A stretch of 37,789 nucleotides of DNA from Desulfobulbaceae bacterium (GTDB lineage Bacteria; Desulfobacterota; Desulfobulbia; Desulfobulbales; Desulfocapsaceae). The stretch covers positions 1 through 37,789 of the forward strand of contig JAITSS010000070.1 of the NCBI GenBank assembly GCA_031287565.1, read 5' to 3'. This document shows positions 1 through 8,561 of this stretch, one piece after another (position 1 is the stretch's first letter; every line of letters begins with the position of its first letter). The notes under the pieces were generated by a model. The model did no database searches and was not told the origin of the DNA. It saw only the letters and a program-made list of their open reading frames with translations. The position numbers and the translations under genes were made by a program.

Positions 1-155
1 GCAAAAGCAACAACCAAACCACAAGCAAAACCGGGGCAGCGCCGACCCGCTGCAAAAGAAGTTGAATGTGCAACTTAAACTAACTGCTTTTCTGTCTTGA
101 CTCTGGGGTCCGGCTTAGGAACATTTATAAACACTTTCTTCTTCGATAGAAAATT

Positions 156-1514
156 ATGCGCCTCAACCATTTTGTGACATCACCCATGAAACGGTTGCAT
201 CGTTCCATGCCCCAGCCTTGCAGCCCCCGCGCCGCCGCCATCGCCACATTACGGCGATTCTGGCATTCACCCGCGCCAATTCGTGATTTTTTCGCCGATA
301 AACTCAGCGCCCTCGACCGTCGCCTGGCAATGAATATTGTCTATGGCGTCTTGCGGCAGCGGCAATTTCTCGAAGCGCTCATCGTCCGGCTGTGCCACCA
401 TCCCTTGCATAAACTTGACGCGACGCTGCGCGAAGCGCTGGCCGCCGGTTTGTACCAACTCTTTTTCCTCAGCCGTATCCCGACCTCAGCGGCAGTCAAT
501 GAAACGGTGGAAGCAGCCAAACAGCTTGGCCTGCCGCCGCATCTGACAGGCGTTTTGAATGGCAGCCTGCGCGGCGCGATTCGACAAAAAGACGACTTGC
601 CCAGAGCGGATGGTTTTCTGAATCACCCGGATTGGCTGATAAATCGTTGGCAGGAGCGCTTCGGGCAGGCGGAGATGCGCCGTCTCTGCGCCGCCAATAA
701 CGGCCAGCCACCCTTGACGGCGCGTGTCAACATTCGCCGCCGTTCCCAGGCCGAATGGCAAACCATGCTGGCCGCCAACGGCATTACCGCCCGGCCTGGC
801 GCATACGCGCCGGACGCCTTGATTCTGCCCGATTATCAGGGGGCAATCAGCGCTTTGCCGGGCTTCACCGAAGGTTTCTTCCACGTCCAGGATGAAGCGG
901 CGCAACTGGCCTGTTTGTTGCTAGGCAAAAGTGATGAGAAAATCGCCATCCTCGACGCCTGCGCCGGTCTCGGCGGCAAAACCGCGACCATTGCCCAGCT
1001 TTTTCCAAAAGCCGCAATCATCGCTGTCGAGCCAGACGCCGAACGCGGACGCTTATTCGCCGAAAACCGCCGCCGTCTTGACTGTGCGGCGGAACTCTTC
1101 ACGGACACGTTGGCCGCTTACGCCGCGACGCAGCCGCCCCTTTTCCACGGAATTTTTCTCGATGCCCCCTGCTCCGGCAGCGGCGTCTGTGGGCGGCGTC
1201 CGGAAATTCGCTGGAGTCGTCATGTGGCCGAACTGCCGCGCTTCCACGACAAACAACTGGCGCTTCTCAACTGCGCCGCCACGCTACTGGCCCCCGGCGG
1301 CGTCCTGCTGTATGCCACCTGCTCGTTGGAAGATGAGGAAAATGGCCAGGTCATCGGCGATTTTCTCGCTGAACATCCCGATATGATTCCGGAAGATTGC
1401 CGCCCTTTTCTGCCGGAGGCGGCCAGCGCCTTCCTGACAGCGGACGGCTTTTTTCAAGCGCTGCCCTCACAAAATCTTGATGGATTTTTCGCGGCGCGCT
1501 TGCGCAAGCGCTAA
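156..1514 (+). CDS. rsmB: 16S rRNA (cytosine-C5) methyltransferase, RsmB/Sun family
   Basis: Predicted to methylate C5 of a cytosine in 16S rRNA (C967 in E. coli) using SAM. The N-terminal part (about residues 23-150) has the helical NusB-like RNA-binding character of RsmB. The C-terminal half is a Rossmann-fold methyltransferase: SAM-binding motif DACAGLGGKT at 267-276, DAPCSGSG at 336-343 with the product-release Cys339, and YATCS at 386-390 with the nucleophile Cys389. The length of 452 aa is normal for RsmB. The start is uncertain: ATG at 156 and the in-frame ATG at 186 both lack a clear ribosome binding site, and homology only needs the protein from about residue 23. No partner genes such as fmt or def are visible, so the gene may begin a unit or close one that lies outside the window. 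Confidence 0.9.
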   Translation: MRLNHFVTSPMKRLHRSMPQPCSPRAAAIATLRRFWHSPAPIRDFFADKLSALDRRLAMNIVYGVLRQRQFLEALIVRLCHHPLHKLDATLREALAAGLYQLFFLSRIPTSAAVNETVEAAKQLGLPPHLTGVLNGSLRGAIRQKDDLPRADGFLNHPDWLINRWQERFGQAEMRRLCAANNGQPPLTARVNIRRRSQAEWQTMLAANGITARPGAYAPDALILPDYQGAISALPGFTEGFFHVQDEAAQLACLLLGKSDEKIAILDACAGLGGKTATIAQLFPKAAIIAVEPDAERGRLFAENRRRLDCAAELFTDTLAAYAATQPPLFHGIFLDAPCSGSGVCGRRPEIRWSRHVAELPRFHDKQLALLNCAATLLAPGGVLLYATCSLEDEENGQVIGDFLAEHPDMIPEDCRPFLPEAASAFLTADGFFQALPSQNLDGFFAARLRKR

Positions 1515-1641
1515 CACTGCCTGACGTTTTTATTTATCTCTTCGTTTCCGGCGTTATTGCATCATTGTCGCTTCATCATCAATTTAGGCTGGCAAATGAT
1601 GGTCTGATATTTTGCGGATGCCGAAATCGAGTTGGTCAGTG

Positions 1642-1647
1642 TATAAT
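1642..1647 (+). promoter_or_regulatory. candidate -10 element upstream of nrfA
   Basis: A perfect TATAAT lies 90 bases before the nrfA start. No good -35 hexamer sits 16-18 bases upstream, so the promoter may depend on an activator. I looked for an FNR-like TTGAT-N4-ATCAA site nearby and found none that matches well. Confidence 0.3.
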
Positions 1648-1736
1648 CGCAAAACGTTGATGATTTTCTTTTGGCGTGAACATGCCTTATGCTGATGCGG
1701 CGGGCAGTTTATTTATCTTATCGAACGGAGGAACAC

Positions 1737-3248
1737 ATGAAGAAATCGTACGCTGTTCTGGGGATTTCGCTTACGGCCATTGTGGCAATGGGCCTTCTCG
1801 CTGGTTCGATCAACGGCAAAGAGGAAGAACGCAAAGCCATCAACCAAAGCCCGGTGGTGAAAGAAAACGGTGTCGAGGCGCGAAACGAGGAGTGGGCGCG
1901 TTATTTTCCCCGCGAGTACGACTCATGGAAGATGACGGAAAAAAGCGACAAGATCGACGACCTGCTCAAAGCCAAACCACAGCTGGTCATTCTGTGGGCC
2001 GGTTACGGTTTCGCCAAAGATTACAATGCGCCGAGGGGGCATTTTTATTCGGTGCAGGATGTCACCAACACCCTGCGCACCGGCGCGCCGGTCAGCCCGG
2101 TCACCGGGCCGCAGCCGACCGCCTGTTGGAGCTGTAAATCACCCGATGTCGCCCGCGTGATCACCGAGAAGGGCGAAAAGGAATTCTTCACCGGCAAATG
2201 GGCGCGTTTGGGCAGCGAAATCGTCAATCCCATCGGTTGCGCCGATTGCCATGATTCGAAAACCGCCGCTTTGACCCTGTCGCGGCCCTATCTGACGCGC
2301 GGCCTGGAAGCCATGGGCGTGCAAGCGGCCAATGTCTCGCATCAGGATATGCGCTCGTTGGTCTGCGCCCAGTGTCATTCCGAATACTATTTCAAAATGA
2401 CCAAGGAAACTGGCGCCGACGGCCAGGAAAAAATCACCAACACCGTTACTTTCCCATGGAAAAACGGCTTTAAAGGCGAGGATATCGAAGCCTATTACGA
2501 CGGCATCGAGTTCAGCGATTTCACCAACACCCTCAGCAAAACGCCGATCATCAAGGCGCAGCATCCCGATTACGAGCTGTTCACCACCGGCATCCACGCC
2601 CGCCGCGGTCTTTCCTGCGCCGACTGCCACATGCCCTACCAGCAAGAAGGAGCGGTGAAATATACCAACCACACCATTGGCAGCCCGCTTGATAATGTCG
2701 CGAATACCTGCCTAACCTGTCATCAGGAAACGGAAGCCGAATTCAAAAAGACTGTGGCTATGAAGCTTGAGCGCAAGGAAGAGTTGCAGAAAGTCGCCAT
2801 GGATACCTTGGCCAAGGCCCATCTGGAAGCGGCGAAAGCCTGGGAATCCGGCGCTTCGCCTGACGAAATGAAGGCGGCTTTGCAGGATATTCGCCACGGA
2901 CAATGGCGTTGGGATTACTCCATCGCCACGCATGGCAGCTTCTTCCACGCGCCGGAGGAAACCCTGCGACTTCTGGCCTCGGCCAACCAGTTGGGTCAGG
3001 AAGCGCGGATAAAAATCGCCGCCGTGCTGGCCAAACACGGGGTCGTCGGTTATGAAGCGCCGGATTTTTCGACCAAAGAAAAGGCCCTGGCCCTGATTAA
3101 GCTCGATTTGGCCAAAGACATCGCCGCCAAACAGCAATTCCGCAGCGGCCTGGCCAAAGAGTGGGAGAAGGAAGCGATTGAAAAAGGTTTGCTGAATCCC
3201 GCAAGCCGCCAAGGCATGAGCAATAAGACCTCATATTCCGACAAGTAA
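1737..3248 (+). CDS. nrfA: ammonia-forming cytochrome c nitrite reductase (cytochrome c552)
   Basis: Periplasmic pentahaem enzyme that reduces nitrite to ammonium with six electrons. The translation shows the NrfA signature: the catalytic haem motif with lysine, CWSCK (130-134), then four CXXCH motifs, CADCH (168-172), CAQCH (210-214), CADCH (294-298) and CLTCH (325-329). Residues 4-23 form a hydrophobic signal or anchor segment. The start is set by CGGAGG at 1726-1731, five bases before ATG 1737; an upstream in-frame ATG at 1689 would put 16 residues before the signal peptide and has no such site. Length is 503 aa, normal for the family. The usual electron donor NrfH (or NrfB-D) is absent from the window. 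A strong terminator follows at 3278-3312, so the gene appears monocistronic. The nap genes 2.4 kb downstream would provide its substrate. Confidence 0.96.
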   Translation: MKKSYAVLGISLTAIVAMGLLAGSINGKEEERKAINQSPVVKENGVEARNEEWARYFPREYDSWKMTEKSDKIDDLLKAKPQLVILWAGYGFAKDYNAPRGHFYSVQDVTNTLRTGAPVSPVTGPQPTACWSCKSPDVARVITEKGEKEFFTGKWARLGSEIVNPIGCADCHDSKTAALTLSRPYLTRGLEAMGVQAANVSHQDMRSLVCAQCHSEYYFKMTKETGADGQEKITNTVTFPWKNGFKGEDIEAYYDGIEFSDFTNTLSKTPIIKAQHPDYELFTTGIHARRGLSCADCHMPYQQEGAVKYTNHTIGSPLDNVANTCLTCHQETEAEFKKTVAMKLERKEELQKVAMDTLAKAHLEAAKAWESGASPDEMKAALQDIRHGQWRWDYSIATHGSFFHAPEETLRLLASANQLGQEARIKIAAVLAKHGVVGYEAPDFSTKEKALALIKLDLAKDIAAKQQFRSGLAKEWEKEAIEKGLLNPASRQGMSNKTSYSDK

Positions 3249-3277
3249 GCGCCGCGTGACACGACGCGGTTCGATGC

Positions 3278-3312
3278 CGGGACGGCCTTGTTGTTTGGCC
3301 GTCCCGTTTTTT
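3278..3312 (+). terminator. intrinsic terminator of nrfA
   Basis: A perfect 10-bp stem (CGGGACGGCC with GGCCGTCCCG) around a 9-base loop is followed directly by six T residues. It lies 30 bases after the nrfA stop and before the protoporphyrinogen oxidase gene. Confidence 0.92.
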
Positions 3313-3355
3313 GTGCGATGATTTTTCGTGTTCCAACACTCGGCGCGACCATCTT

Positions 3356-4744
3356 ATGGATCAGATATACGACACCCTGATTATCGGCGGCGGTTTGTCC
3401 GGCTTATCCGTCGGTCATTTTCTGAAACAAGCGCGGCCCGGCCACAGCTTTGCGATTCTCGAAGCGGCGTCGCGCCCCGGCGGCGTCATTAAAAGCCATC
3501 GCAACGGCGCGTACCTGAGCGAGCAAGGGCCGCACGGCTTTCTTGATAACTGCCCGGAAAGCCAGAAAATGCTGAGAGATTTAGAACTTGACCGCGAAAC
3601 CGTCACCGCGCCGCTGGCCCAGCATGTCCGCTACGTTTATCTGCATGGTCGCTTAAACCTGATTCCGCAAAGCCCTGGCAAAATCATCGTGGCGCCGCTC
3701 ATCTCCTGGCCAGCCAAGTTGCGCGTCCTCGCGGAATTGTGGCAAAAGCCACTAGCGGATGACGCGACGGTGGCTGAATGGGTCGGGCGGCGCTTTGGCC
3801 GCGAGTTGCTTCCCTACGCCGACGCGGTGTTCACGGGAACCTGGGCCGGCGATTATCAACAGTTACTCCTTGCAGCGGTGATGCCAGGACTGCGGGCGCT
3901 GGAAACAGAACATGGCTCGGTTTTGCGCGGCCTCATCAAAATGATGCGAGCCAGGAAATCCGGTCGGACGCAGGCGAAAAAACCTGTCGCCATGCCAGCC
4001 ATGACCAGCTTTCCTGACGGCATGGAACGTTTGCCTCAGCGTCTGGCCGAGGAATTCACGGCGAACCAATTCCGCTGTGATTACCCGGTTACGGCCATCG
4101 GTCGCGAAGACGGCCTGTGGCGGGCGCGTAGCGAGCGCGGCGACCTGCGGGCCGCCGCTTTGGTCGTCGCCCTGCCGGTGAACGCGGCCTTGCGGCTGCT
4201 GCGCGCCTATGCCGCGACGCCGGTCGAGGCCGTGCCGGAAGCCTTCATTAAAAACATAGTCACGGCTTTTTCCGGCCAGACTTTACCGCCGGGCTTCGGC
4301 TATCTGGCGCCAGAGGCGGCGGGCCGCTACGCCCTGGGCAGTTTGTTTTCATCAAACATGTTTGCCGGGCGCGCCGCCAGCGGGCAAATCCTCTGCGAAA
4401 CCCTGGTCGGCGGCAGGCGGCATCCGGAGCGCTACCAGGATGATGGCGATCTTGGCCGGGCGCTGGCCGATATTCGGGAAACCCTCGGACTTCGCGGTGA
4501 ACCGGTTTACGCCGAAACGCTGCGTCCTTTGGCTGGCATCCCGCAACTGGAGGCGGGCGCGAATGCGCTTCTGGCCTGGCGTGGTCGCCTGACGGCGGAA
4601 AACCCCGGACTCTTCGTCTGCGGCTTCGGCTGGAACGGCATCGGCGTCAACGACATGATCAAAACCGCCAAGGCCGTCGCCACCGCCCGCCTCGCGGGTG
4701 ACAGAGTGGACCAATCGGCGGAGGTGAAGAAGATTTATTTCTGA
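3356..4744 (+). CDS. hemY: protoporphyrinogen oxidase (HemY/HemG flavoprotein type)
   Basis: FAD-dependent enzyme that oxidises protoporphyrinogen IX to protoporphyrin IX, the penultimate step of protohaem synthesis. Residues 5-45 form the dinucleotide-binding fold: a hydrophobic strand, GGGLSGL at 11-17, then an acidic residue and RPGG. The C-terminus has the flavin amine-oxidase-like motif CGFGWNGIGVNDMI, which closes the FAD site in this family. At 462 aa the size is right. ATG 3356 is preferred because the FAD motif begins 8-10 residues later; the open frame extends upstream to 3311 but through the nrfA terminator. Its neighbours are a five-haem and a four-haem cytochrome, so local haem supply is a plausible reason for its position. 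This PPOX type normally uses oxygen in aerobes; in an anaerobe the acceptor is unknown. Confidence 0.88.
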   Translation: MDQIYDTLIIGGGLSGLSVGHFLKQARPGHSFAILEAASRPGGVIKSHRNGAYLSEQGPHGFLDNCPESQKMLRDLELDRETVTAPLAQHVRYVYLHGRLNLIPQSPGKIIVAPLISWPAKLRVLAELWQKPLADDATVAEWVGRRFGRELLPYADAVFTGTWAGDYQQLLLAAVMPGLRALETEHGSVLRGLIKMMRARKSGRTQAKKPVAMPAMTSFPDGMERLPQRLAEEFTANQFRCDYPVTAIGREDGLWRARSERGDLRAAALVVALPVNAALRLLRAYAATPVEAVPEAFIKNIVTAFSGQTLPPGFGYLAPEAAGRYALGSLFSSNMFAGRAASGQILCETLVGGRRHPERYQDDGDLGRALADIRETLGLRGEPVYAETLRPLAGIPQLEAGANALLAWRGRLTAENPGLFVCGFGWNGIGVNDMIKTAKAVATARLAGDRVDQSAEVKKIYF

Positions 4745-4766
4745 AACGGGCCGCCTAGCGCGCCCT

Positions 4767-5177
4767 TCAGCCTTGTCCGCGCCGTTCCATTTCTTTTTTG
4801 AACATCGCCTCGATACCGGCCAGTTTCTCCCGCTGTTTGCGTTCGATTTCCGCCTGGAGGTCGGCGATTTGCCGTTCTCCAGCCTTTTTCGCGGCCTGAA
4901 ATCGCTCAAGCTCTTTGGCCAGCGCATCTTTGGCCTCTTCCTCGCGGGGCAGATTTTCCAGCGCCAGATGGTTGGCCACCGCCACTTTGACGACAAAAGG
5001 GTCGGCGACGGTCTCGATAATCCCCAGATTTCGCAGTTTGCGGCACAGAGCGTGCCCGGCTTCGTCCGAAATATCGAGCAGACGGCACACCGCTTCGACG
5101 GCGGGTGGACTGTTGTTCTGATGCCGCAGAATGCGGGTGGCGGCGACAAAAAGATGGGCTTCGTTGTATTGGTTCAT
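4767..5177 (-). CDS. conserved-looking hypothetical protein, helix-turn-helix-like with C-terminal coiled coil
   Basis: Not assigned to a named family. The 136-aa translation has two visible parts. Residues 1-90 resemble a small winged-helix fold (alternating helices with a CRKLRNLGIIETV segment typical of the recognition helix and wing region). Residues 90-136 are rich in Glu, Lys, Arg, Ala and Gln with no Pro or Gly until the end, which predicts a coiled coil. There is no signal peptide or membrane segment. The gene is convergent with the protoporphyrinogen oxidase (22 bases between the stops). The start is weakly supported: AAAAGG lies only two bases before the ATG. Codon usage and GC content match the neighbours, so it is probably a real native gene. 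Confidence 0.65.
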   Translation of the reverse strand: MNQYNEAHLFVAATRILRHQNNSPPAVEAVCRLLDISDEAGHALCRKLRNLGIIETVADPFVVKVAVANHLALENLPREEEAKDALAKELERFQAAKKAGERQIADLQAEIERKQREKLAGIEAMFKKEMERRGQG

Positions 5178-5321
5178 GGCCTTTTGCTATACTTGACGGA
5201 ACTATTGAAGGCTACGATTCGCGCAATACGGACGCATATCGGCATCGAAAACGACGCCGGTCGCGGCCCGGCGCGGCAATGCGTATCATACAAAGAATGC
5301 TGAACATTCCAAATAAGAGGA

Positions 5322-5480
5322 ATGAACATGGCGCGGGAAAACGGCATCCCCTTCAAACCGACGGGCGATCCATTTTCCAGCGAAAGGAACCTGGCCGCGC
5401 TCGGCCGGTCCATTGCACAACTCGATAGCGGCCAGACAGTGACCAAAACGCTTCATGAAGTGGGAAACGTCGCTGAATGA
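5322..5480 (+). pseudogene. truncated RelB/DinJ-family antitoxin remnant
   Basis: The 52-residue translation matches only the C-terminal half of RelB/DinJ-type antitoxins: ARENGIPF (compare the common ...RENRIPF), then TGDPFSSERNL (compare DPFYSESNM), then SIAQLDSGQTVTKTLHEV, the usual toxin-neutralising tail. The N-terminal ribbon-helix-helix DNA-binding half is missing: the frame is closed by a stop at 5301 and I find no matching N-terminus in other frames up to 5178. A site AAGAGG precedes the ATG, so a short peptide could still be made. It overlaps the toxin remnant by four bases (ATGA), the normal antitoxin-toxin arrangement. The family assignment is from pattern recall of the consensus. 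Confidence 0.6.
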
Positions 5481-5578
5481 TGAAAATCCAATGCAGTTGG
5501 GCGGCATGGGAACAGGAATCCAGGGAGAACATGAAAAAAACCTGTGAAATTGTCCAATGGAAAGGACACTATGACTGA
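5477..5578 (+). pseudogene. internally deleted YoeB/Txe-type toxin remnant
   Basis: A 33-residue frame begins MMKIQCSWAAWEQ, which resembles the N-terminus of YoeB/Txe mRNA interferases (compare MKLIWSEESWDDY). It ends EIVQWKGHYD, which resembles their C-terminus with the conserved His-Tyr pair near the end. YoeB proteins are about 85 aa, so roughly 50 central residues, including the catalytic glutamate and arginine, are missing. The start overlaps the antitoxin remnant stop in an ATGA, as in intact relB-yoeB operons. Inactivation of both partners suggests a decayed toxin-antitoxin module. Confidence 0.5.
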
Positions 5579-5628
5579 TAAATTTCCATTGCCGCGCTTC
5601 ACCACCGTCATATCCGACAAGCGTCCAA

Positions 5629-5649
5629 CGCGGATTTCTTCAATCCGCG
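5629..5649 (+). promoter_or_regulatory. perfect hairpin in the napM leader
   Basis: CGCGGATT and AATCCGCG form an 8-bp stem with a 5-base loop, ending 20 bases before the napM ribosome binding site. The next T run (five T at 5661-5665) is 11 bases away, so it is a poor intrinsic terminator. It could be a regulatory leader structure or an operator. Confidence 0.35.
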
Positions 5650-5683
5650 CTCACATACCCTTTTTCCCGAAAGGAGGAAAAAC

Positions 5684-6076
5684 GTGAAAACAGCAACATG
5701 GCTGAACATCGTCATCGCGCTTGGCGCCGGCCTCGTGTTTTGCGGCCTGGCCCTGGGTGTCGGAAGTGGCGCGGCGGCGAAAAAAGAGGTCAAAGCGGCG
5801 GCGGCGCATCCGGAACTTTCGGCCCAGGAAATGCTTATTGATTGCGCCGAATGCCACAAAGAGGCGACGCCAGCGGTGGAAAAAGAGTGGTACGACTCGA
5901 AACACGGTCTGGCCATGGTCAAATGCTACCAGTGCCACGGCGCGTTCGAAAATTTCGCGCTGACGCCTGCGCGTGACACCTGCGCCGCCTGCCACGCCGA
6001 CCAGATGAACAAGTGCCAACAAAACCAAGCCTGCTGGCAATGCCACGCGCCCCATACCTTCGCCGCGAAAAAATGA
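5684..6076 (+). CDS. napM: small tetrahaem cytochrome c, NapM type
   Basis: Predicted periplasmic electron carrier to NapA. The 130-aa protein has an N-terminal hydrophobic segment (residues 7-29) and four CXXCH haem sites: CAECH 54-58, CYQCH 81-85, CAACH 100-104 and CWQCH 117-121. Small tetrahaem cytochromes in this position, directly before napA, are known as NapM in Desulfovibrio nap clusters. The start is GTG 5684, fixed by a strong AAAGGAGG about eight bases upstream and by the signal sequence that follows. Only 16 bases separate it from napA, so the two are surely co-transcribed. NapC and NapB, the usual donor chain in proteobacterial Nap systems, are not in the window, which makes NapM the likely direct donor. 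Confidence 0.82.
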   Translation: MKTATWLNIVIALGAGLVFCGLALGVGSGAAAKKEVKAAAAHPELSAQEMLIDCAECHKEATPAVEKEWYDSKHGLAMVKCYQCHGAFENFALTPARDTCAACHADQMNKCQQNQACWQCHAPHTFAAKK

Positions 6077-6092
6077 TGCTGGAGGAACAGCT

Positions 6093-8480
6093 ATGAATCA
6101 GTCACGACGTGAGTTCATCAAGAAAGCCGCCGCCCTTTCCGCCGCATCCTGCGTCGGCATTCAATTGCCGTTCGTCTTGTCGAACGCCGAAGCCGCCGAT
6201 CAGGGCGCGAGTTGGCATCGCGGCAGTTGCCGCCTCTGCGGCGTCGGGTGCCGCCTGGAACTGGGGGTGAAAAATGGCCAGCCCATCGCGCTGCGCGGCG
6301 TGCCGGAAGCCCGCACCAACTTTGGCTATCTGTGTATGAAAGGTATGAATTTCTGGAAATGTATGCGCCATCCCGACCGGCTGACCAAGCCGCTCTATCG
6401 GGCGAAGAAGACCGACAAATTTCAGGAAATTTCCTGGGAAAAGGCCATCGACATCGCCGCCGACAAATTCGCCGAGGCCCACAAATCCGGCGGCGGCGCG
6501 GCGGTCGCCTATTATGGCTCCGGCCAAGCTCTGACTGAAGAAACCTACCTGTTCCAGAAAATCATGCGCGGCGGCCTGCAATCAAACAACGTCGAGGGCA
6601 ACCCGCGCCTGTGCATGGCCTCAGCCGTCGGCGGCTACCAGACTTCGTTCGGGGCCGATGAGCCAATCGGCGGCTATGCCGACATCGAAAAGGCGCATTG
6701 TTTCTTCATCATCGGCTCGAACACCGCCGAGGCGCATCCGGTTCTCTTTCGCCGCATCATGCGCCGGAAACTCGACAATCCCGATACCGTCAAGGTCATC
6801 AACGTCGATCCGCGCATCTCGCAAACCTCGCGCATCGCCGATAAACATCTGCAATTCAAGCCCGGCACCGATCTGACCCTTTTGAACGGCATGGCCCATG
6901 TGATTTGCCAAGAGAAACTCTATGACGAAGAGTTCATCAGCAAATACGCCGCTTTTCATAAGGGGACGGAAAAAGTCAGCCTGGCCGAATACCGCGCCCA
7001 GCTGGCCGCATACACGCCGGAGGAAGTGGCCCGCGTCTGCGGCGGCGGTTTTACGCCCGACGACGTGCGCGTGGTGGCCCGCTGGTTCGCGCAATCAAAA
7101 GGAACGGTCAGCCTGTGGACGATGGGCCTGAACCAGCGCAAACAGGGCGTTTTCGCCAATAACTTGGTGCACAACCTGCACATTTTAACTGGCCAATTGC
7201 TGAAAGATGGCGCCGACAGCCTGTCGTTAACCGGCCAACCCAATGCCTGCGGCGGCGTCCGCGAGGCCGGTGGCCTCTGCCACATTTTGCCGGGGCACCG
7301 ACCGATTGAAAACGACAAGATGCGGGGCCAGGTCGAAGCGGCCTGGGGCCTGCCTGCCGGGCGCATCCCCAATGGCGGCGGTCTGCACACCATGGCCATG
7401 TTCCAGGCGCTCAACGAGGGCAAAATCAAAGCGCTCTGGATCAACTGCACCAATCCGGCCCAGAGTTTGCCGAATCTCAGCAAATATGAAGCCGGGTTCA
7501 AGCGGGAAGACAACTTCATCGTCTGCACCGATATTTTCCCGACGCTGACCACTCAATGCGCCAATCTGGTTCTGCCCACCGCTTTTCATTTTGAAAAAAC
7601 CGGCGTCTACGGTTGCACCGAGCGCCGCTCGCAACTGACAAAAAAGGCCATCGACGCCCCCGGCCAAGCCAAACCGGAGGTCTGGATTGCGCGAGAATGG
7701 GCGAAAAAGCTGGCGGAAAAACTCGCCGACCCGCTGATTGCCCAGTGCGTCAAAGCCTTCGACGGACTGGAAGAAGGCTATGCCCTGCCGAAGGCGATTT
7801 GGGATGAGTACAGCCAAAAAATCACCGCTGGCCGCGACAGCGACCTGCGCGGCGCGACTTATGCGGTGCTGGAAACCATGGCCGACGGCGCGCAGTGGCC
7901 GGCGCCGACCGAGGCCCATGCCAAAACCGGCGGCACCGTAAAGAAATTCGTCAAGGGGCGCGACCCGCTGGCTGACGCGGCGACGACCAATGGCGATTCT
8001 CCCTATCAATTTTACACCCCAGGTCACGACGACCACAAGCTGTGGATCTGGCTGCGCGACCAGGCCCAGCCTGAGGAAATCCCCGATGCCGAATACCCGT
8101 TTTATCTGTCCACCGGGCGCATTGTTGATCATTGGCACACCATGACCATGACCGGTCGGATTCCGGAGCTGTTGCGGGCCAACCCGTATGCTTATGTTGA
8201 AATCAATCCCAAGGACGCCGGGCGCATGGGCATCGGTCCCGGCGACATGATCGAGGTCAAATCGCGGCGCGGCAGAAATCTCCTGCCGGCCAAAGTCATC
8301 GACGGGCCGCTCGAAGGCATGGTCTTTGTCTATTGGCACGACCAGCATCCGGATCGGCTGATCAATAAGGTAACGATTGACGCGGTCGATGCGGCCTCGA
8401 AGGAGCCGGAATTCAAAATCTGCGCCGCGCAAATCAAGCGGGTGTCCGGGCCACAGGCGCTGACGCCGTATTTAGTGTGA
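6093..8480 (+). CDS. napA: periplasmic nitrate reductase catalytic subunit
   Basis: Molybdenum bis-MGD enzyme reducing nitrate to nitrite. It begins with a twin-arginine signal (SRREFIK, then a hydrophobic stretch ending near residue 34). One [4Fe-4S] site follows: Cys46, Cys49, Cys53 and Cys81. The Mo-coordinating cysteine is Cys174 in NPRLCMASAVGGYQTSFG, and the following ADEPIGGYADIE is characteristic of NapA rather than formate dehydrogenases. The C-terminal part has the molybdopterin dinucleotide-binding domain (STGRIVDHWHT, about residue 675 onward). At 795 aa it is close to NapA length. A ribosome binding site CTGGAGG lies nine bases upstream of ATG 6093. It is followed by an intrinsic terminator at 8502-8535, which separates napMA from the downstream nap genes. 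Confidence 0.95.
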   Translation: MNQSRREFIKKAAALSAASCVGIQLPFVLSNAEAADQGASWHRGSCRLCGVGCRLELGVKNGQPIALRGVPEARTNFGYLCMKGMNFWKCMRHPDRLTKPLYRAKKTDKFQEISWEKAIDIAADKFAEAHKSGGGAAVAYYGSGQALTEETYLFQKIMRGGLQSNNVEGNPRLCMASAVGGYQTSFGADEPIGGYADIEKAHCFFIIGSNTAEAHPVLFRRIMRRKLDNPDTVKVINVDPRISQTSRIADKHLQFKPGTDLTLLNGMAHVICQEKLYDEEFISKYAAFHKGTEKVSLAEYRAQLAAYTPEEVARVCGGGFTPDDVRVVARWFAQSKGTVSLWTMGLNQRKQGVFANNLVHNLHILTGQLLKDGADSLSLTGQPNACGGVREAGGLCHILPGHRPIENDKMRGQVEAAWGLPAGRIPNGGGLHTMAMFQALNEGKIKALWINCTNPAQSLPNLSKYEAGFKREDNFIVCTDIFPTLTTQCANLVLPTAFHFEKTGVYGCTERRSQLTKKAIDAPGQAKPEVWIAREWAKKLAEKLADPLIAQCVKAFDGLEEGYALPKAIWDEYSQKITAGRDSDLRGATYAVLETMADGAQWPAPTEAHAKTGGTVKKFVKGRDPLADAATTNGDSPYQFYTPGHDDHKLWIWLRDQAQPEEIPDAEYPFYLSTGRIVDHWHTMTMTGRIPELLRANPYAYVEINPKDAGRMGIGPGDMIEVKSRRGRNLLPAKVIDGPLEGMVFVYWHDQHPDRLINKVTIDAVDAASKEPEFKICAAQIKRVSGPQALTPYLV

Positions 8481-8501
8481 ACACTACCTGACCTTTGACG
8501 G

Positions 8502-8535
8502 AGGGCGGCTGAACAGGGCCGCCCTTTTATTTTTT
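8502..8535 (+). terminator. intrinsic terminator after napA
   Basis: A perfect 8-bp stem (AGGGCGGC with GCCGCCCT) and an 8-base loop are followed by a T-rich tail (TTTATTTTTT). It sits inside the nap cluster, so it probably lowers expression of napDGH relative to napMA, or the downstream genes have their own promoter. Confidence 0.9.
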
Positions 8536-8561
8536 CGGGAGCGGAGGCAAAGGAGGGAACA

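Noticed and set aside
97-136. TTGACT and TATAAA upstream of rsmB as a promoter
   Set aside because: The spacing is 23 bases, too long for a sigma-70 promoter.
7227-8432. A 401-codon open frame on the minus strand opposite napA
   Set aside because: It is the shadow of a GC-rich gene with biased third positions. The plus-strand NapA has intact catalytic motifs, and the minus frame has no ribosome binding site and no recognisable domain.
6093-8480. Formate dehydrogenase as an alternative for the molybdoenzyme
   Set aside because: The Mo-ligand region reads LCMASAVGGYQTSFGADEP, which is NapA-like, there is no selenocysteine or HxxxVxSL formate signature, and napD/G/H follow.
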